Below are positions 25,789 to 34,185 of a stretch of DNA of 64,000 nucleotides, piece after piece. The stretch spans positions 32,183-96,182 of the forward strand of contig NZ_RYZH01000025.1 of the NCBI RefSeq assembly GCF_003977685.1, written 5' to 3'. The translations under genes and the position numbers were made by a program. This DNA is from Tautonia sociabilis. Lineage in GTDB: Bacteria; Planctomycetota; Planctomycetia; Isosphaerales; Isosphaeraceae. The first letter of the stretch is position 1. Each line of letters opens with the position of its first letter. Under the pieces are notes generated by a model, which was not told the DNA's origin, did no database searches, and worked only from the letters and a program-made list of their open reading frames with translations.

Positions 25789-26522
25789 CGGCGGCGACTC
25801 CCCGGTGGTTCCGGAACGCGACCGGCCGGCCCGGGAAGGATCCAGGAGACATCCCCGGGTCGGCACCATTCTCTCCTTGATTCTACTCGGCCAAGTCGGC
25901 CGAGTGCGAGCCTGCGCCCCCGATCCCGCGATCGGACCCAAGTCCTGGGGGAGGAGCCGGGACCCGGATCGCGGCGACCGGCGCGGGGGCCCGGTCGAGA
26001 CCACATCCGGCCCCCGGCTCGACGCCTTGCCAGTCCCCCGATTGGGATCCATACTCCCGAAGACGGGGAACCCGGCCGAGCGAGGGAGTTCGACGAGCGG
26101 GCCAACTCGGGCGGCAGTGCCCGGTCGAGTCGGCTCGGGCACGGGGGCGTCATCGAGTGCCCCCCTCGTGCAGAAATGGCAACATCGCTCGGTGGGGCGG
26201 ATTGACGACGCGAAGTCGTGCTCGGTATCTTCGGTCACCGGCTCATGATCGATCCCCCCGGGGCCTTCGTCCCCGAACTCCTTCGAATGTCACCGGATCG
26301 GATCATGCCTCAACGCGGGAGGCGACCTCCATCAGGTCAACTCCCCGGCTCTTCTCCACCGTCTCTCCCGCCGGCCAATCGCCCCCGGCATCCTCGGAAG
26401 AGGAGCCATTCTCCCGGGGTCGTTCCACCGGGGGTTGAGCCCCGGAGGACGGAGGGCCGGGCCATCCTCACCCGGTGCCCGCCCCGAGAGCGAACCCGCA
26501 TCCGCCAGGTGGATCGCCCCTG
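25789..26522. other. Long divergent intergenic region before the glycan locus
   Basis: 734 bases separate the secreted protein gene (minus) from the ABC permease (plus). Open frames here have low-complexity translations and no family resemblance. Apart from the TAGAAT box at 25880-25885 (minus) nothing convincing was found. It must hold the promoter of the export operon; GGTATCTTCGG at about 26226 is an unconvincing candidate. Confidence 0.4.
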
Positions 26523-27440
26523 ATGAGTCAGCATGCCCCTTCTGTTGACGGAATCTCGACCGCCACTTCCCCGGCGGACTCCGGCTCGGCACCCGCCCCG
26601 CATCCGCTGGTGATCGAGCCCGCCTCGGGATGGATGCCGATCGACCTCGCCGAGTTGCGCGACCGCAGCGACCTGCTGCTCTACATGACCATCAAGGCGG
26701 TCAAGACCCGGTACGTCCAGTCGGCCCTGGGGTTCACCTGGGCGTTCATCCAGCCGCTGATGACGATCATCGTCTTTACGATCGTCTTCAGCCGGGTCGC
26801 CAAGATCCCAATGCCCAGCGACTTGCCCTACCCGCTCATCGCCTTCTGCGGGATCCTCTTCTGGTCCTTCTTCGCGCAGTCGCTGACCGCCGCCAGCTCC
26901 AGCCTGGTCTCCAATCGGGAGATGCTGACAAAGATCTACATCCCAAGGCTCATCTTCCCCCTCTCCCAGTCGCTGGCCAAGCTCGTCGACCTGATGATCA
27001 CCCTTGTTCTGTTGGGGGTGCTGATGGTCGGCTTCCGGATCGCCGGAGAGCCGGTTTCCCCGAGGCCCGAGGCGGTGCTGGTTCTCCCCGCGATGATCCT
27101 GCTGGCGTTCGTCGCCTCGCTCGGCCTGAGCCTCTGGTTCTCGGCCCTGTCGGTGCAGTACCGCGACGTGGCCTACGGGCTCCCCTTCGTGGTCCAGATC
27201 GGCATGTATCTGACCCCGATCATCTACTCCACCGAGATGATCCCGGCCGCAATCCGCCCGATCTTCGCGCTCAACCCAATGTTGGCCGTGATTACCGGAG
27301 TCCGCGCCTCGCTGCTCGGCCCCCCCTTCCTGTACCACCCCGCGCTGCTGGTCGAGGGCACGGTCGTCGCCGTGGCCTTGCTCGTCTCCGGGGCGATCTT
27401 CTTCAGGCGCAGCGAGCACCTCTTCGCCGACGTCGCCTAA
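26523..27440 (+). CDS. ABC-2 type polysaccharide export permease (Wzm-like)
   Basis: Membrane subunit of an ABC-2 exporter for O-antigen-like or other surface glycans. The 305-aa protein has a cytoplasmic N-terminus with the family's DLLLYMTIKAVKTRYVQSALGFTW segment. About six membrane helices follow, including PLMTIIVFTIVFSRV, PLIAFCGILFWSFFAQSL, VLVLPAMILLAFVASLGLSL and LVEGTVVAVALLVSGAIFF, and the conserved ALSVQYRDVAYGLPF motif. It is followed after 52 bases by a Wzt-type ATPase and begins the glycan locus. It is the only permease in the locus although there are two ATPase genes. Confidence 0.92.
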   Translation: MSQHAPSVDGISTATSPADSGSAPAPHPLVIEPASGWMPIDLAELRDRSDLLLYMTIKAVKTRYVQSALGFTWAFIQPLMTIIVFTIVFSRVAKIPMPSDLPYPLIAFCGILFWSFFAQSLTAASSSLVSNREMLTKIYIPRLIFPLSQSLAKLVDLMITLVLLGVLMVGFRIAGEPVSPRPEAVLVLPAMILLAFVASLGLSLWFSALSVQYRDVAYGLPFVVQIGMYLTPIIYSTEMIPAAIRPIFALNPMLAVITGVRASLLGPPFLYHPALLVEGTVVAVALLVSGAIFFRRSEHLFADVA

Positions 27441-27490
27441 CCCTCCCATCGCGACGACGACGCTGCCGCTCCCCGACCTCCGACCGAGTC

Positions 27491-28119
27491 CCATGGCCGA
27501 CCCCGCGATCCTCGTCGAGAACCTGAGCAAGGTCTACCGCATCGGCTCCGCCGAAGAACGGCATGAGACCCTCTCCGGCGCCGCCCTCGGACTCCTCTCC
27601 GCCCCCTTGCGCAACCTTCATCGCCTCCGCTCCCTCGACGCCTCCCGATCCCTCCGACGCCCCAACCGCCCCACTCCCAACGAGCACTCCGACGACCTCC
27701 TCTGGGCCCTCCGCGACGTCTCCTTCCAGGTCCATCGCGGCGAGGTCCTCGGCGTCATCGGTCGCAACGGCGCCGGCAAAAGCACCCTCCTGAAAATCCT
27801 CTCCCGCGTCACCTCTCCCTCCTCCGGTCGCGTCACCATGCTCGGACGCGTCTCGTCCCTGCTCGAAGTCGGCACCGGCTTCCATCCCGAACTCACCGGC
27901 CGCGAGAACGTCTACCTCAACGGCACCATCCTCGGCATGCGCAAGGCCGAGATCGACCGCAAGTTCGACCAGATCGTCGACTTCTCCGGCGTCTCCCGCT
28001 TCCTCGACACCCCGGTCAAGCGCTACAGCTCCGGCATGAAGGTCCGGCTGGCCTTCGCCGTCGCCGCCCACCTCGAACCGGAAATCCTCATCGTCGACGA
28101 GGTCCTCGCCGTCGGCGAC
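27491..28119 (+). repeat. 629-bp duplicated ATPase segment, copy 1
   Basis: Nearly identical to 30551-31179 (offset 3060). The repeat begins 2 bases before the ATG and ends at codon 209. Only 10 mismatches exist, all between 27807 and 27867; the remaining bases on both sides are identical. Seven mismatches are silent and three change residues (T/A, S/A, L/F). Confidence 0.95.
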
Positions 28120-28890
28120 GCCGCGTTCCGGGCCCGATGCGTCGGCAAAATGCAGGAGGTCACCGGGAGGGGAGGACGGACGGTCCTCTTCGTCAGCCAC
28201 GACATGAACGCGGTGCATCGCCTGTGCTCCCGATGCCTGTTGCTCGGAGGGGGCCGGCTGGTCGCCGAGGGGACGACCGAGAAGGTCATCTCCCAGTACC
28301 TGGAGCAGGGCGCACCGACCCGACACCGATACCGATCGGAGCCCGATCCCGGCCGGGACGGCATGATCCTGGAGATCGTCCCGAAGGATGCGGAAGGACA
28401 GCCGCTCCTCGGCGAGATCGACGCGAGCAAACCGTTCGCCATCGAGGTCGTTGCGACCAGCGCCGCCGAACACCCGGCGGGCTACCTCACCGTGTCGCTC
28501 CGGGATCGCCTGGGGACCCCGGTCCTGTTCACCGACCTGCGCGACTCGGCGCCGGCCGGAATCGCCTCGGGGGTCTCCCGCTACCGGGTCGAGTTCCCGG
28601 AGTGGCTGCTGGCCCCGGGGGACTACCTCGTCACCGTCGGCCTGAACGACGGGGTCGGCGGCCAGCTCGACGTGGTGCGCAACGGGCTCTCAATCGCGCT
28701 CATCGACCTCGACTCCCCCCGGGGAGGGCACCGGATCGGCTACTTCGGCGCCCGGCTGCCTTGGGCCCGGGTCGTCCCGACGTCGGGCCAAGGAACTGGG
28801 TTCGCCCCGGATCCACCGGCCTCCCCGCCGCGTCCCCCGGACGAATTCCGGCCGGAGTCCCGGCCAGTCCCAAGCCTCCGGCGATCATGA
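27493..28890 (+). CDS. ABC transporter ATP-binding protein with C-terminal glycan-binding domain (Wzt-like), copy 1
   Basis: Cytoplasmic ATPase for the ABC-2 glycan exporter. 465 aa. The nucleotide-binding domain (about 1-250) has Walker A GRNGAGKS (90-97), signature YSSGM (178-182), Walker B ILIVDEVLAVGD (about 198-209) and switch FVSHDM. The C-terminal domain (about 280-430) has the beta-sandwich pattern of Wzt C-domains that recognise the glycan's capped end (FAIEVVATSAAEHPAGYLTVSLRD). The last ~35 residues are Pro-rich. Its stop overlaps the next ATG (ATGA). Base composition of the C-domain is GC-rich like the host, unlike copy 2. Confidence 0.92.
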   Translation: MADPAILVENLSKVYRIGSAEERHETLSGAALGLLSAPLRNLHRLRSLDASRSLRRPNRPTPNEHSDDLLWALRDVSFQVHRGEVLGVIGRNGAGKSTLLKILSRVTSPSSGRVTMLGRVSSLLEVGTGFHPELTGRENVYLNGTILGMRKAEIDRKFDQIVDFSGVSRFLDTPVKRYSSGMKVRLAFAVAAHLEPEILIVDEVLAVGDAAFRARCVGKMQEVTGRGGRTVLFVSHDMNAVHRLCSRCLLLGGGRLVAEGTTEKVISQYLEQGAPTRHRYRSEPDPGRDGMILEIVPKDAEGQPLLGEIDASKPFAIEVVATSAAEHPAGYLTVSLRDRLGTPVLFTDLRDSAPAGIASGVSRYRVEFPEWLLAPGDYLVTVGLNDGVGGQLDVVRNGLSIALIDLDSPRGGHRIGYFGARLPWARVVPTSGQGTGFAPDPPASPPRPPDEFRPESRPVPSLRRS

Positions 28891-30257
28891 AGATCTACCT
28901 CGTCAACGACACCTCCGACCACCCCAACTGGGGATGCCGCGCCACCACCCGGGCCCTGCGTCGGATGATCGTCGAGCGCGAGGGAGAGATCACCCACACC
29001 CTCTTCCTGGAGCGCATGGACCAGCCCGAGCGGTTCGTCACCTCCGCCGCCGGGAGGCTGTTCGAGCGAGCGGTCTGGAAAGCGGCTCGGCAGGTCCCGG
29101 GTGGGCCTCGGCTGGCCAGGGCGGCGATCTTCGGAAGGCTCGACCGCCTCTACGGAGTCGGTGACTCCATCCCCCGAACCCTCGCGCAGTTCCGCCGGCA
29201 TGCCCGCCACGTGATGGAGGGCCGGTGCTGCCGCCCCGAGCGCGAGGCCCTGGAGGCCTGCGACCTGGTCCTCATCAACGGCGAGGGCAGCATCTACGAC
29301 CGCCAGCGCAAGGGGCTGATGATGCTATTCCTCGCCTACCTGGCCAAGGAGCACTTCGGGAAGCCCTGCGCCCTGGTCAACCACACCGCCGACCTGAGCG
29401 ACCCGGCGACGTTCGAGATCGCCGCAGCCGTCTACCCGAGGCTCGACGACGTGACCTTCCGCGAGCCGGTGTCGGCCGAACACTGCCAGCCGATCCTTCC
29501 CGACGCGACGAGTCGGATCGCGCCGGACGCGGCCTTCACCTACGAGCCGGCCGATCGAGAGGCCTGGGCCGCGCTCGCCGGCCGCCCCGGCTATCTGAGC
29601 GTCTGGCCGGACTCGGCCGACGACTTCGACCCGTCCCTCCCTTACGTCTGCGTTGGGGGCAGCTCGATCTACTTCCGACCGGACCGGCCCTCCTACGACC
29701 CCGTTCCCGCCTACCGAGCGCTCTGCCTCCGGCTCCGCTCCGAGTTCGGCCAGGTGGTCTTGTTCGCGCCAGACGGGCCGGATGTCCGCCTCCTCAGGCC
29801 CCTGGCCCGGTCGCTCGGCCTGCCGATGGTCGGCCTGCACACGCCGACCCAGCAGGCCGTCGACCTCCTGGGGAATGCGGCGCTGTGCATCAGCGGGCGA
29901 TTCCACCCGAGCATTCTCTCGCTGACCGGAGGAACGCCGATCATCCTGACCACCGCGAACACGCACAAGACCGCCGGGCTGCTCCGTCTGATCGGCTCCG
30001 AGGCCCAGCCCTTCGACGCCCTCCGACTCGGAGAGCAGCTCGACGACGTGCTCGCCCTGGCGCGGGATCTCGTCGCGCAGGGCCCGGCGCTACGACGGTC
30101 GCTCCAGAGACGCGCGAGAGGCCTGGCGGAGGCGGCCTGGAGGAACGTATCCTCGCTGGAGGGGAGCGGCCGTCGCGTCGATCCGGGGTCCGACCTCTCG
30201 GGCGGAGAGCCGGGCCCGGACCCCATCGGCCGTCCCGAAGCGGAGGCCTGCCGCTGA
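28887..30257 (+). CDS. Polysaccharide pyruvyl transferase family protein
   Basis: A 456-aa protein of the PF04230 family, which adds pyruvate ketals to sugars of exopolysaccharides or cell-wall polymers using phosphoenolpyruvate. The opening NDTSDHPNWGCRATTRAL corresponds to the family's N-terminal GxNxGD-type motif. LVLINGEGSIYDRQRKG and the C-terminal AALCISGRFHPSILSLTGG match the G-E-G and G-R/M-H signatures. It begins within the stop of the first Wzt gene (4-bp overlap), so it is translationally coupled to the exporter. Other members act on non-pyruvyl groups, so the exact modification is uncertain. Confidence 0.85.
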   Translation: MKIYLVNDTSDHPNWGCRATTRALRRMIVEREGEITHTLFLERMDQPERFVTSAAGRLFERAVWKAARQVPGGPRLARAAIFGRLDRLYGVGDSIPRTLAQFRRHARHVMEGRCCRPEREALEACDLVLINGEGSIYDRQRKGLMMLFLAYLAKEHFGKPCALVNHTADLSDPATFEIAAAVYPRLDDVTFREPVSAEHCQPILPDATSRIAPDAAFTYEPADREAWAALAGRPGYLSVWPDSADDFDPSLPYVCVGGSSIYFRPDRPSYDPVPAYRALCLRLRSEFGQVVLFAPDGPDVRLLRPLARSLGLPMVGLHTPTQQAVDLLGNAALCISGRFHPSILSLTGGTPIILTTANTHKTAGLLRLIGSEAQPFDALRLGEQLDDVLALARDLVAQGPALRRSLQRRARGLAEAAWRNVSSLEGSGRRVDPGSDLSGGEPGPDPIGRPEAEACR

Positions 30258-30550
30258 TGACGAGAACCGTCGAGCGATCTCAGGCGTTCCCGCCCTCCTC
30301 ACTCCCGATCGGCCCCGGGCCCGCATCCCTCGGGGAACGCGGTCCCAGGCCGCGGGCCGGCCTGCTGGGGCACCGAATTCCCTCCGCCAGTGTCCCATCC
30401 TCGCACTCCGGCCCGTAACCCCTGCGAGTCGTTCCGCCCCCGGCGCCGGTGACCACCCTTGGGCCTCGCATGGCCCCCGCCACCCTCCCTCAGTTCGACG
30501 ACGCTCCCGCCGAGACGCCTCGTTTGTTCCCCCGACGGAAGCCCTGATCA

Positions 30551-31179
30551 CCATGGCCGACCCCGCGATCCTCGTCGAGAACCTGAGCAAGGTCTACCGC
30601 ATCGGCTCCGCCGAAGAACGGCATGAGACCCTCTCCGGCGCCGCCCTCGGACTCCTCTCCGCCCCCTTGCGCAACCTTCATCGCCTCCGCTCCCTCGACG
30701 CCTCCCGATCCCTCCGACGCCCCAACCGCCCCACTCCCAACGAGCACTCCGACGACCTCCTCTGGGCCCTCCGCGACGTCTCCTTCCAGGTCCATCGCGG
30801 CGAGGTCCTCGGCGTCATCGGTCGCAACGGCGCCGGCAAAAGCACCCTCCTGAAAATCCTCTCCCGAGTCGCCTCCCCCTCCGCCGGTCGCGTCACCATG
30901 TTCGGCCGCGTCTCCTCCCTCCTGGAGGTCGGCACCGGCTTCCATCCCGAACTCACCGGCCGCGAGAACGTCTACCTCAACGGCACCATCCTCGGCATGC
31001 GCAAGGCCGAGATCGACCGCAAGTTCGACCAGATCGTCGACTTCTCCGGCGTCTCCCGCTTCCTCGACACCCCGGTCAAGCGCTACAGCTCCGGCATGAA
31101 GGTCCGGCTGGCCTTCGCCGTCGCCGCCCACCTCGAACCGGAAATCCTCATCGTCGACGAGGTCCTCGCCGTCGGCGAC
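30551..31179 (+). repeat. 629-bp duplicated ATPase segment, copy 2
   Basis: Second copy of the segment at 27491-28119; starts at CCATGG and ends at codon 209 of the second ATPase. The sequence beyond the right boundary departs sharply. Upstream of the left boundary there is no clear similarity. Confidence 0.95.
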
Positions 31180-31893
31180 TACGAGTTCCAGCGCCGCTGC
31201 CTGGGGAAAATGGAGGACGTCGCTCGGGGAGGAGAGGGGAGGACGGTCCTCTTCGTCAGCCACAACATGGGGATGATGCGGTCGCTGTGCAATCGAGCGA
31301 TTTGCTTAAGACAGGGAGAACTGGTTTTTGAGGGGGCAGTCGCGGACTGCATCGAATACTATGAAAACGCGAACGGAGCGTCACAGGATGTAGGAATTGT
31401 CCGTTTTGAGGAAGAAGAAACAAAATCGATCAATATACTTGAAGTCAAGCTAATTAACAGCACAGGCCGCTGTTGTACATCCATTGACCAGTTTGAACCG
31501 CTCGATGCTCGGATCACCTACCGTGTTCGAAGACCAGTCAGTGGAAGAAACCTCTCGATCGCCCTCTCTTACAAAGGGGAGCGAGTATTTGTGTCTTTTG
31601 ATACAGACATGAATCCCGAGCGTCTCTCCAGCCGAACTCCGGGAGACTATGAGGACGTCGTGGCACTACCCACAAAGTTGCTCAAAGCCGGCCTTTTTTC
31701 GATCACGGTCACTACTGGAACCGTGAATGGCCACAACGTCACTGACATGCAACGCTTCGAGAACTGCCTAAGGTTTGAAATCCGAGAGACAGCAGACAGC
31801 ACATTAAAGTCGTATTCCCCAACACGTCCAGGCTGCATTGCTGTCCGCCTTCCCTGGAGGTCCGGGTGCTCTGTAGAGAAGCGAACCGTTTGA
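30553..31893 (+). CDS. ABC transporter ATP-binding protein (Wzt-like), copy 2, chimeric
   Basis: 446-aa paralogue of the ATPase at 27493. Residues 1-209 differ from copy 1 at three positions and retain Walker A, signature and Walker B. From about codon 240 onward (31270) the DNA turns AT-rich, and the C-domain (NILEVKLINSTGRCCTSIDQ...NLSIALSYKGERVFVSFDTD...GLFSITVTTGTVNGHNV) is unrelated in detail to copy 1 but has the same Wzt-type beta-sandwich pattern. It therefore probably recognises a different glycan end. The sulfotransferase gene that follows shares the AT-rich composition. No permease is next to it, so it would have to use the one at 26523. Confidence 0.9.
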   Translation: MADPAILVENLSKVYRIGSAEERHETLSGAALGLLSAPLRNLHRLRSLDASRSLRRPNRPTPNEHSDDLLWALRDVSFQVHRGEVLGVIGRNGAGKSTLLKILSRVASPSAGRVTMFGRVSSLLEVGTGFHPELTGRENVYLNGTILGMRKAEIDRKFDQIVDFSGVSRFLDTPVKRYSSGMKVRLAFAVAAHLEPEILIVDEVLAVGDYEFQRRCLGKMEDVARGGEGRTVLFVSHNMGMMRSLCNRAICLRQGELVFEGAVADCIEYYENANGASQDVGIVRFEEEETKSINILEVKLINSTGRCCTSIDQFEPLDARITYRVRRPVSGRNLSIALSYKGERVFVSFDTDMNPERLSSRTPGDYEDVVALPTKLLKAGLFSITVTTGTVNGHNVTDMQRFENCLRFEIRETADSTLKSYSPTRPGCIAVRLPWRSGCSVEKRTV

Positions 31894-32940
31894 CGTCCTG
31901 ACAACGCTTAGGCGAACTGATAAAACAACTTTATCTTTACAATGCAGCCAAATATCAATTCTACGATACAATTGATCTCCAGAGGACACAACATGTCACT
32001 CCCCACATTCATTGGAATCGGCGCCCCGAAATCAGGAAGCACATCCCTGTACCATTACCTCAGAGAACATCCAGACGTATTCATGAGCCCAAAAAAGGCA
32101 ACCAATTTCTTTGCCTGGGCAGGCACGCCTCCGACATTCTGCGGGCCGGGCGATGATGACCGCGAGAATCGAGGCACCGTCCTCACTCTCGAAGAGTATC
32201 AGTCCATTTTCGACGCAGCGGGGGATGCCAAGGCCCGAGGAGAGGTTAGTCCAGTATATTTTCACATTCACGGAACCGCCGAGCGAATCAAACAAACCAT
32301 ACCCGACGTCAAACTCATCGTGTTGCTAAGAAATCCGGTCGAGGTTGCCTACTCCAGGTTCCTCCACGCACGCCGAGACGATTGCGAACCGTTCGAGAGT
32401 TTCGAGCAGGCGATCAAGGCCGAGGAGGAGCGCCGGCGTCTCGGCTGGGGACCGCTCTTTTGGTACATCGAGGGAGGCTTTTATTACAAACATCTTCGGC
32501 CCTACTTCGAGTTATTCGATCAATCTCAGATTAAAATAAAATTATACGAAGAATTCAAAACAGACACCATTGGGGTTATGCAAGACATATACAAATTTAT
32601 AGGAGCCAACCCCAATTTCACTCCTAAAATCACCAAAAGATACAACGAATCGACTATTTATACACATACGTATTTGCAAAAATTCTTGCTTCTTAATCCG
32701 ATACGGACGATTGGCCGGAGTATCATCCCTCCCGGCATCCGAATAACAATCAGAAACGCCCTGCTTCAAAAAAAAGCACGCAAGCCTTCCCTCCATCCTC
32801 GAACGCGCCGCCGTCTCATTGAAGTCTATCGAGACGACATTCGCCAGCTCTCTGATCTGATCGAACGAGATCTCTCTGCCTGGTATGATGAGCCGTCTTC
32901 ATTTCGCTCGCATAGAAGGTCTGAGGCGTGAGACTCCTTC
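31270..32940. other. AT-rich island (probable horizontally acquired cassette)
   Basis: From about 31270 to 32940 the sequence is visibly richer in A/T than anything else in the window, with many A- and T-ending codons and A-tracts (for example ATTAAAATAAAATTA at about 32529). It covers the C-terminal half of the second Wzt gene, the intergenic stretch and the sulfotransferase. On the left it joins the host-like ATPase half inside a gene; on the right GC content returns before the NeuA-type gene. No transposase or terminal repeats were found. Confidence 0.8.
31993..32931 (+). CDS. Sulfotransferase family protein
   Basis: A 312-aa PAPS-dependent sulfotransferase. It has the 5'-phosphosulfate loop at the start (FIGIGAPKSGSTSLYHYLREHP, residues about 5-26) and the 3'-phosphate motif DVKLIVLLRNPVEVAYSRFLHARRDD with the expected Arg and Ser. 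The ATG at 31993 has an AGAGGA ribosome-binding site 6 bases upstream and no signal peptide. It most likely sulfates a sugar of the exported glycan. It is AT-rich like the preceding Wzt C-domain and unlike the next genes. Deacylated lipids or small molecules are other possible acceptors. Confidence 0.88.
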   Translation: MSLPTFIGIGAPKSGSTSLYHYLREHPDVFMSPKKATNFFAWAGTPPTFCGPGDDDRENRGTVLTLEEYQSIFDAAGDAKARGEVSPVYFHIHGTAERIKQTIPDVKLIVLLRNPVEVAYSRFLHARRDDCEPFESFEQAIKAEEERRRLGWGPLFWYIEGGFYYKHLRPYFELFDQSQIKIKLYEEFKTDTIGVMQDIYKFIGANPNFTPKITKRYNESTIYTHTYLQKFLLLNPIRTIGRSIIPPGIRITIRNALLQKKARKPSLHPRTRRRLIEVYRDDIRQLSDLIERDLSAWYDEPSSFRSHRRSEA

Positions 32941-33009
32941 TTGAGGATCCGAGGGCCGACTTCGGCTGTTGAAACATCACCAATCATCGTTTTTATTGAT
33001 GGACGTTCG

Positions 33010-34185
33010 ATGTCGGACATCATCGCCGTCATCCCCGCCCGCGGAGGGTCCAAGGGCCTCCCGCGCAAGAACGTCCTGCCCGTGGCGGGCAAGCCGCTGC
33101 TGGGCTGGACGGTCGAGGCGGCGCGGGCCTCCCGTCTCGTCGGCCGGGTCGTCGTGTCGACCGACGACCCGGAGATTGCCGCCGTCGCCCTCCGCTTCGG
33201 GGCCGAGGTGGTCGACCGCCCGGCCGAGCTGAGCGGCGACTCGGCCTCCAGCGAGTCGGCCCTGCTGCACACGCTCGACGTCCTCCGCGGCCGCGAGGGG
33301 TATGAGCCCGACCTGCTCGCCTTCCTCCAGTGCACCTCGCCGCTGACGGCCCCGGAGGACATCGACGGCACCATCGAGGCGCTGGAGCGCCAGAGCGCCG
33401 ACACCGCCCTGGCGGTCGTCCCCTTCCACTACTTCCTCTGGCGGCCCGACGGCACCGGCATCAACCACGACAAGGCCCGTCGCCCGCTCCGGCAGGAACG
33501 CGAGCCGCAGTTCCTCGAGGCCGGGGCCGTCTACGCGATGAAGGTTCCCGGGTTCCGCGCGGCGAAGCACCGGTTCTTCGGCAAGACGGCGCTCTACGAG
33601 ATGCCCGCGGAGCGCCGCTGGGAAATCGACGACCCGGCCGACCTGGAAATCGCCGGCGCCCTGCTCCGCCGCCGAGAGGCGGCCGACCGGCAGGCTCGGC
33701 TGCCCGATCGGCTCGGCGCCCTGGTCTTCGACTTCGACGGGGTCTTCACCGACAACCGCGTCACCGTCCTGGACGAGGGCCGCGAAGCGGTCGTCTGCGA
33801 CCGCTCCGACGGTCTGGGACTGGAGCGTCTCCGTCGGGCGGGCTGGCCCATGCTGGTCCTCTCCAAGGAGTCGCACCCGATCGTCTCCTCCCGCTGCGCC
33901 AAGTTGAAGCTGGAGTGCATCCAGGGGATCGACGAGAAGCTGCCGGTGCTTCTCCGCTGGCTGGAGTCTCGGGGCGTCTCGCCCGAGGAGGCCCTGTACC
34001 TGGGCAACGACGTCAATGACCTGCCCTGCCTGGGAGCCGTCGGCTGCCCGGTGGCCGTGGCCGACGCCTACCCGGAGGCGATCGAGGCCTCCCGGATTGT
34101 CCTCTCTCGGCCCGGGGGCCGCGGAGCCTTGCGGGAGCTCGCCGACCTGATCCTCAACCGCTACGGAACCCCCCACCATGCCTAG
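33010..34185 (+). CDS. CMP-nonulosonate (sialate) cytidylyltransferase fused to HAD phosphatase
   Basis: A 391-aa two-domain protein. The N-terminal NeuA-type domain (1-225) activates a sialic-acid-like sugar with CTP. It shows VIPARGGSKGLPRKNVLPVAGKPLLGW, VVSTDDPEIA, and FLQCTSPLTAPEDIDG. The C-terminal domain (about 235-385) is a KdsC-like HAD phosphatase with the nucleophile motif FDFDGVFTDN, LSKES and YLGNDVND. Such fusions occur for sialic, KDN and legionaminic acids, where the phosphatase may remove a 9-phosphate. Its end overlaps the next gene, a NeuB-type synthase, by 8 bp. The ATG at 33010 opens the conserved strand. Confidence 0.88.
   Translation: MSDIIAVIPARGGSKGLPRKNVLPVAGKPLLGWTVEAARASRLVGRVVVSTDDPEIAAVALRFGAEVVDRPAELSGDSASSESALLHTLDVLRGREGYEPDLLAFLQCTSPLTAPEDIDGTIEALERQSADTALAVVPFHYFLWRPDGTGINHDKARRPLRQEREPQFLEAGAVYAMKVPGFRAAKHRFFGKTALYEMPAERRWEIDDPADLEIAGALLRRREAADRQARLPDRLGALVFDFDGVFTDNRVTVLDEGREAVVCDRSDGLGLERLRRAGWPMLVLSKESHPIVSSRCAKLKLECIQGIDEKLPVLLRWLESRGVSPEEALYLGNDVNDLPCLGAVGCPVAVADAYPEAIEASRIVLSRPGGRGALRELADLILNRYGTPHHA

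Noticed and set aside
31893..31992. AT-rich stretch before the sulfotransferase, considered as an insertion-sequence end
   Set aside because: No inverted repeats, target duplication or transposase sequence was found.
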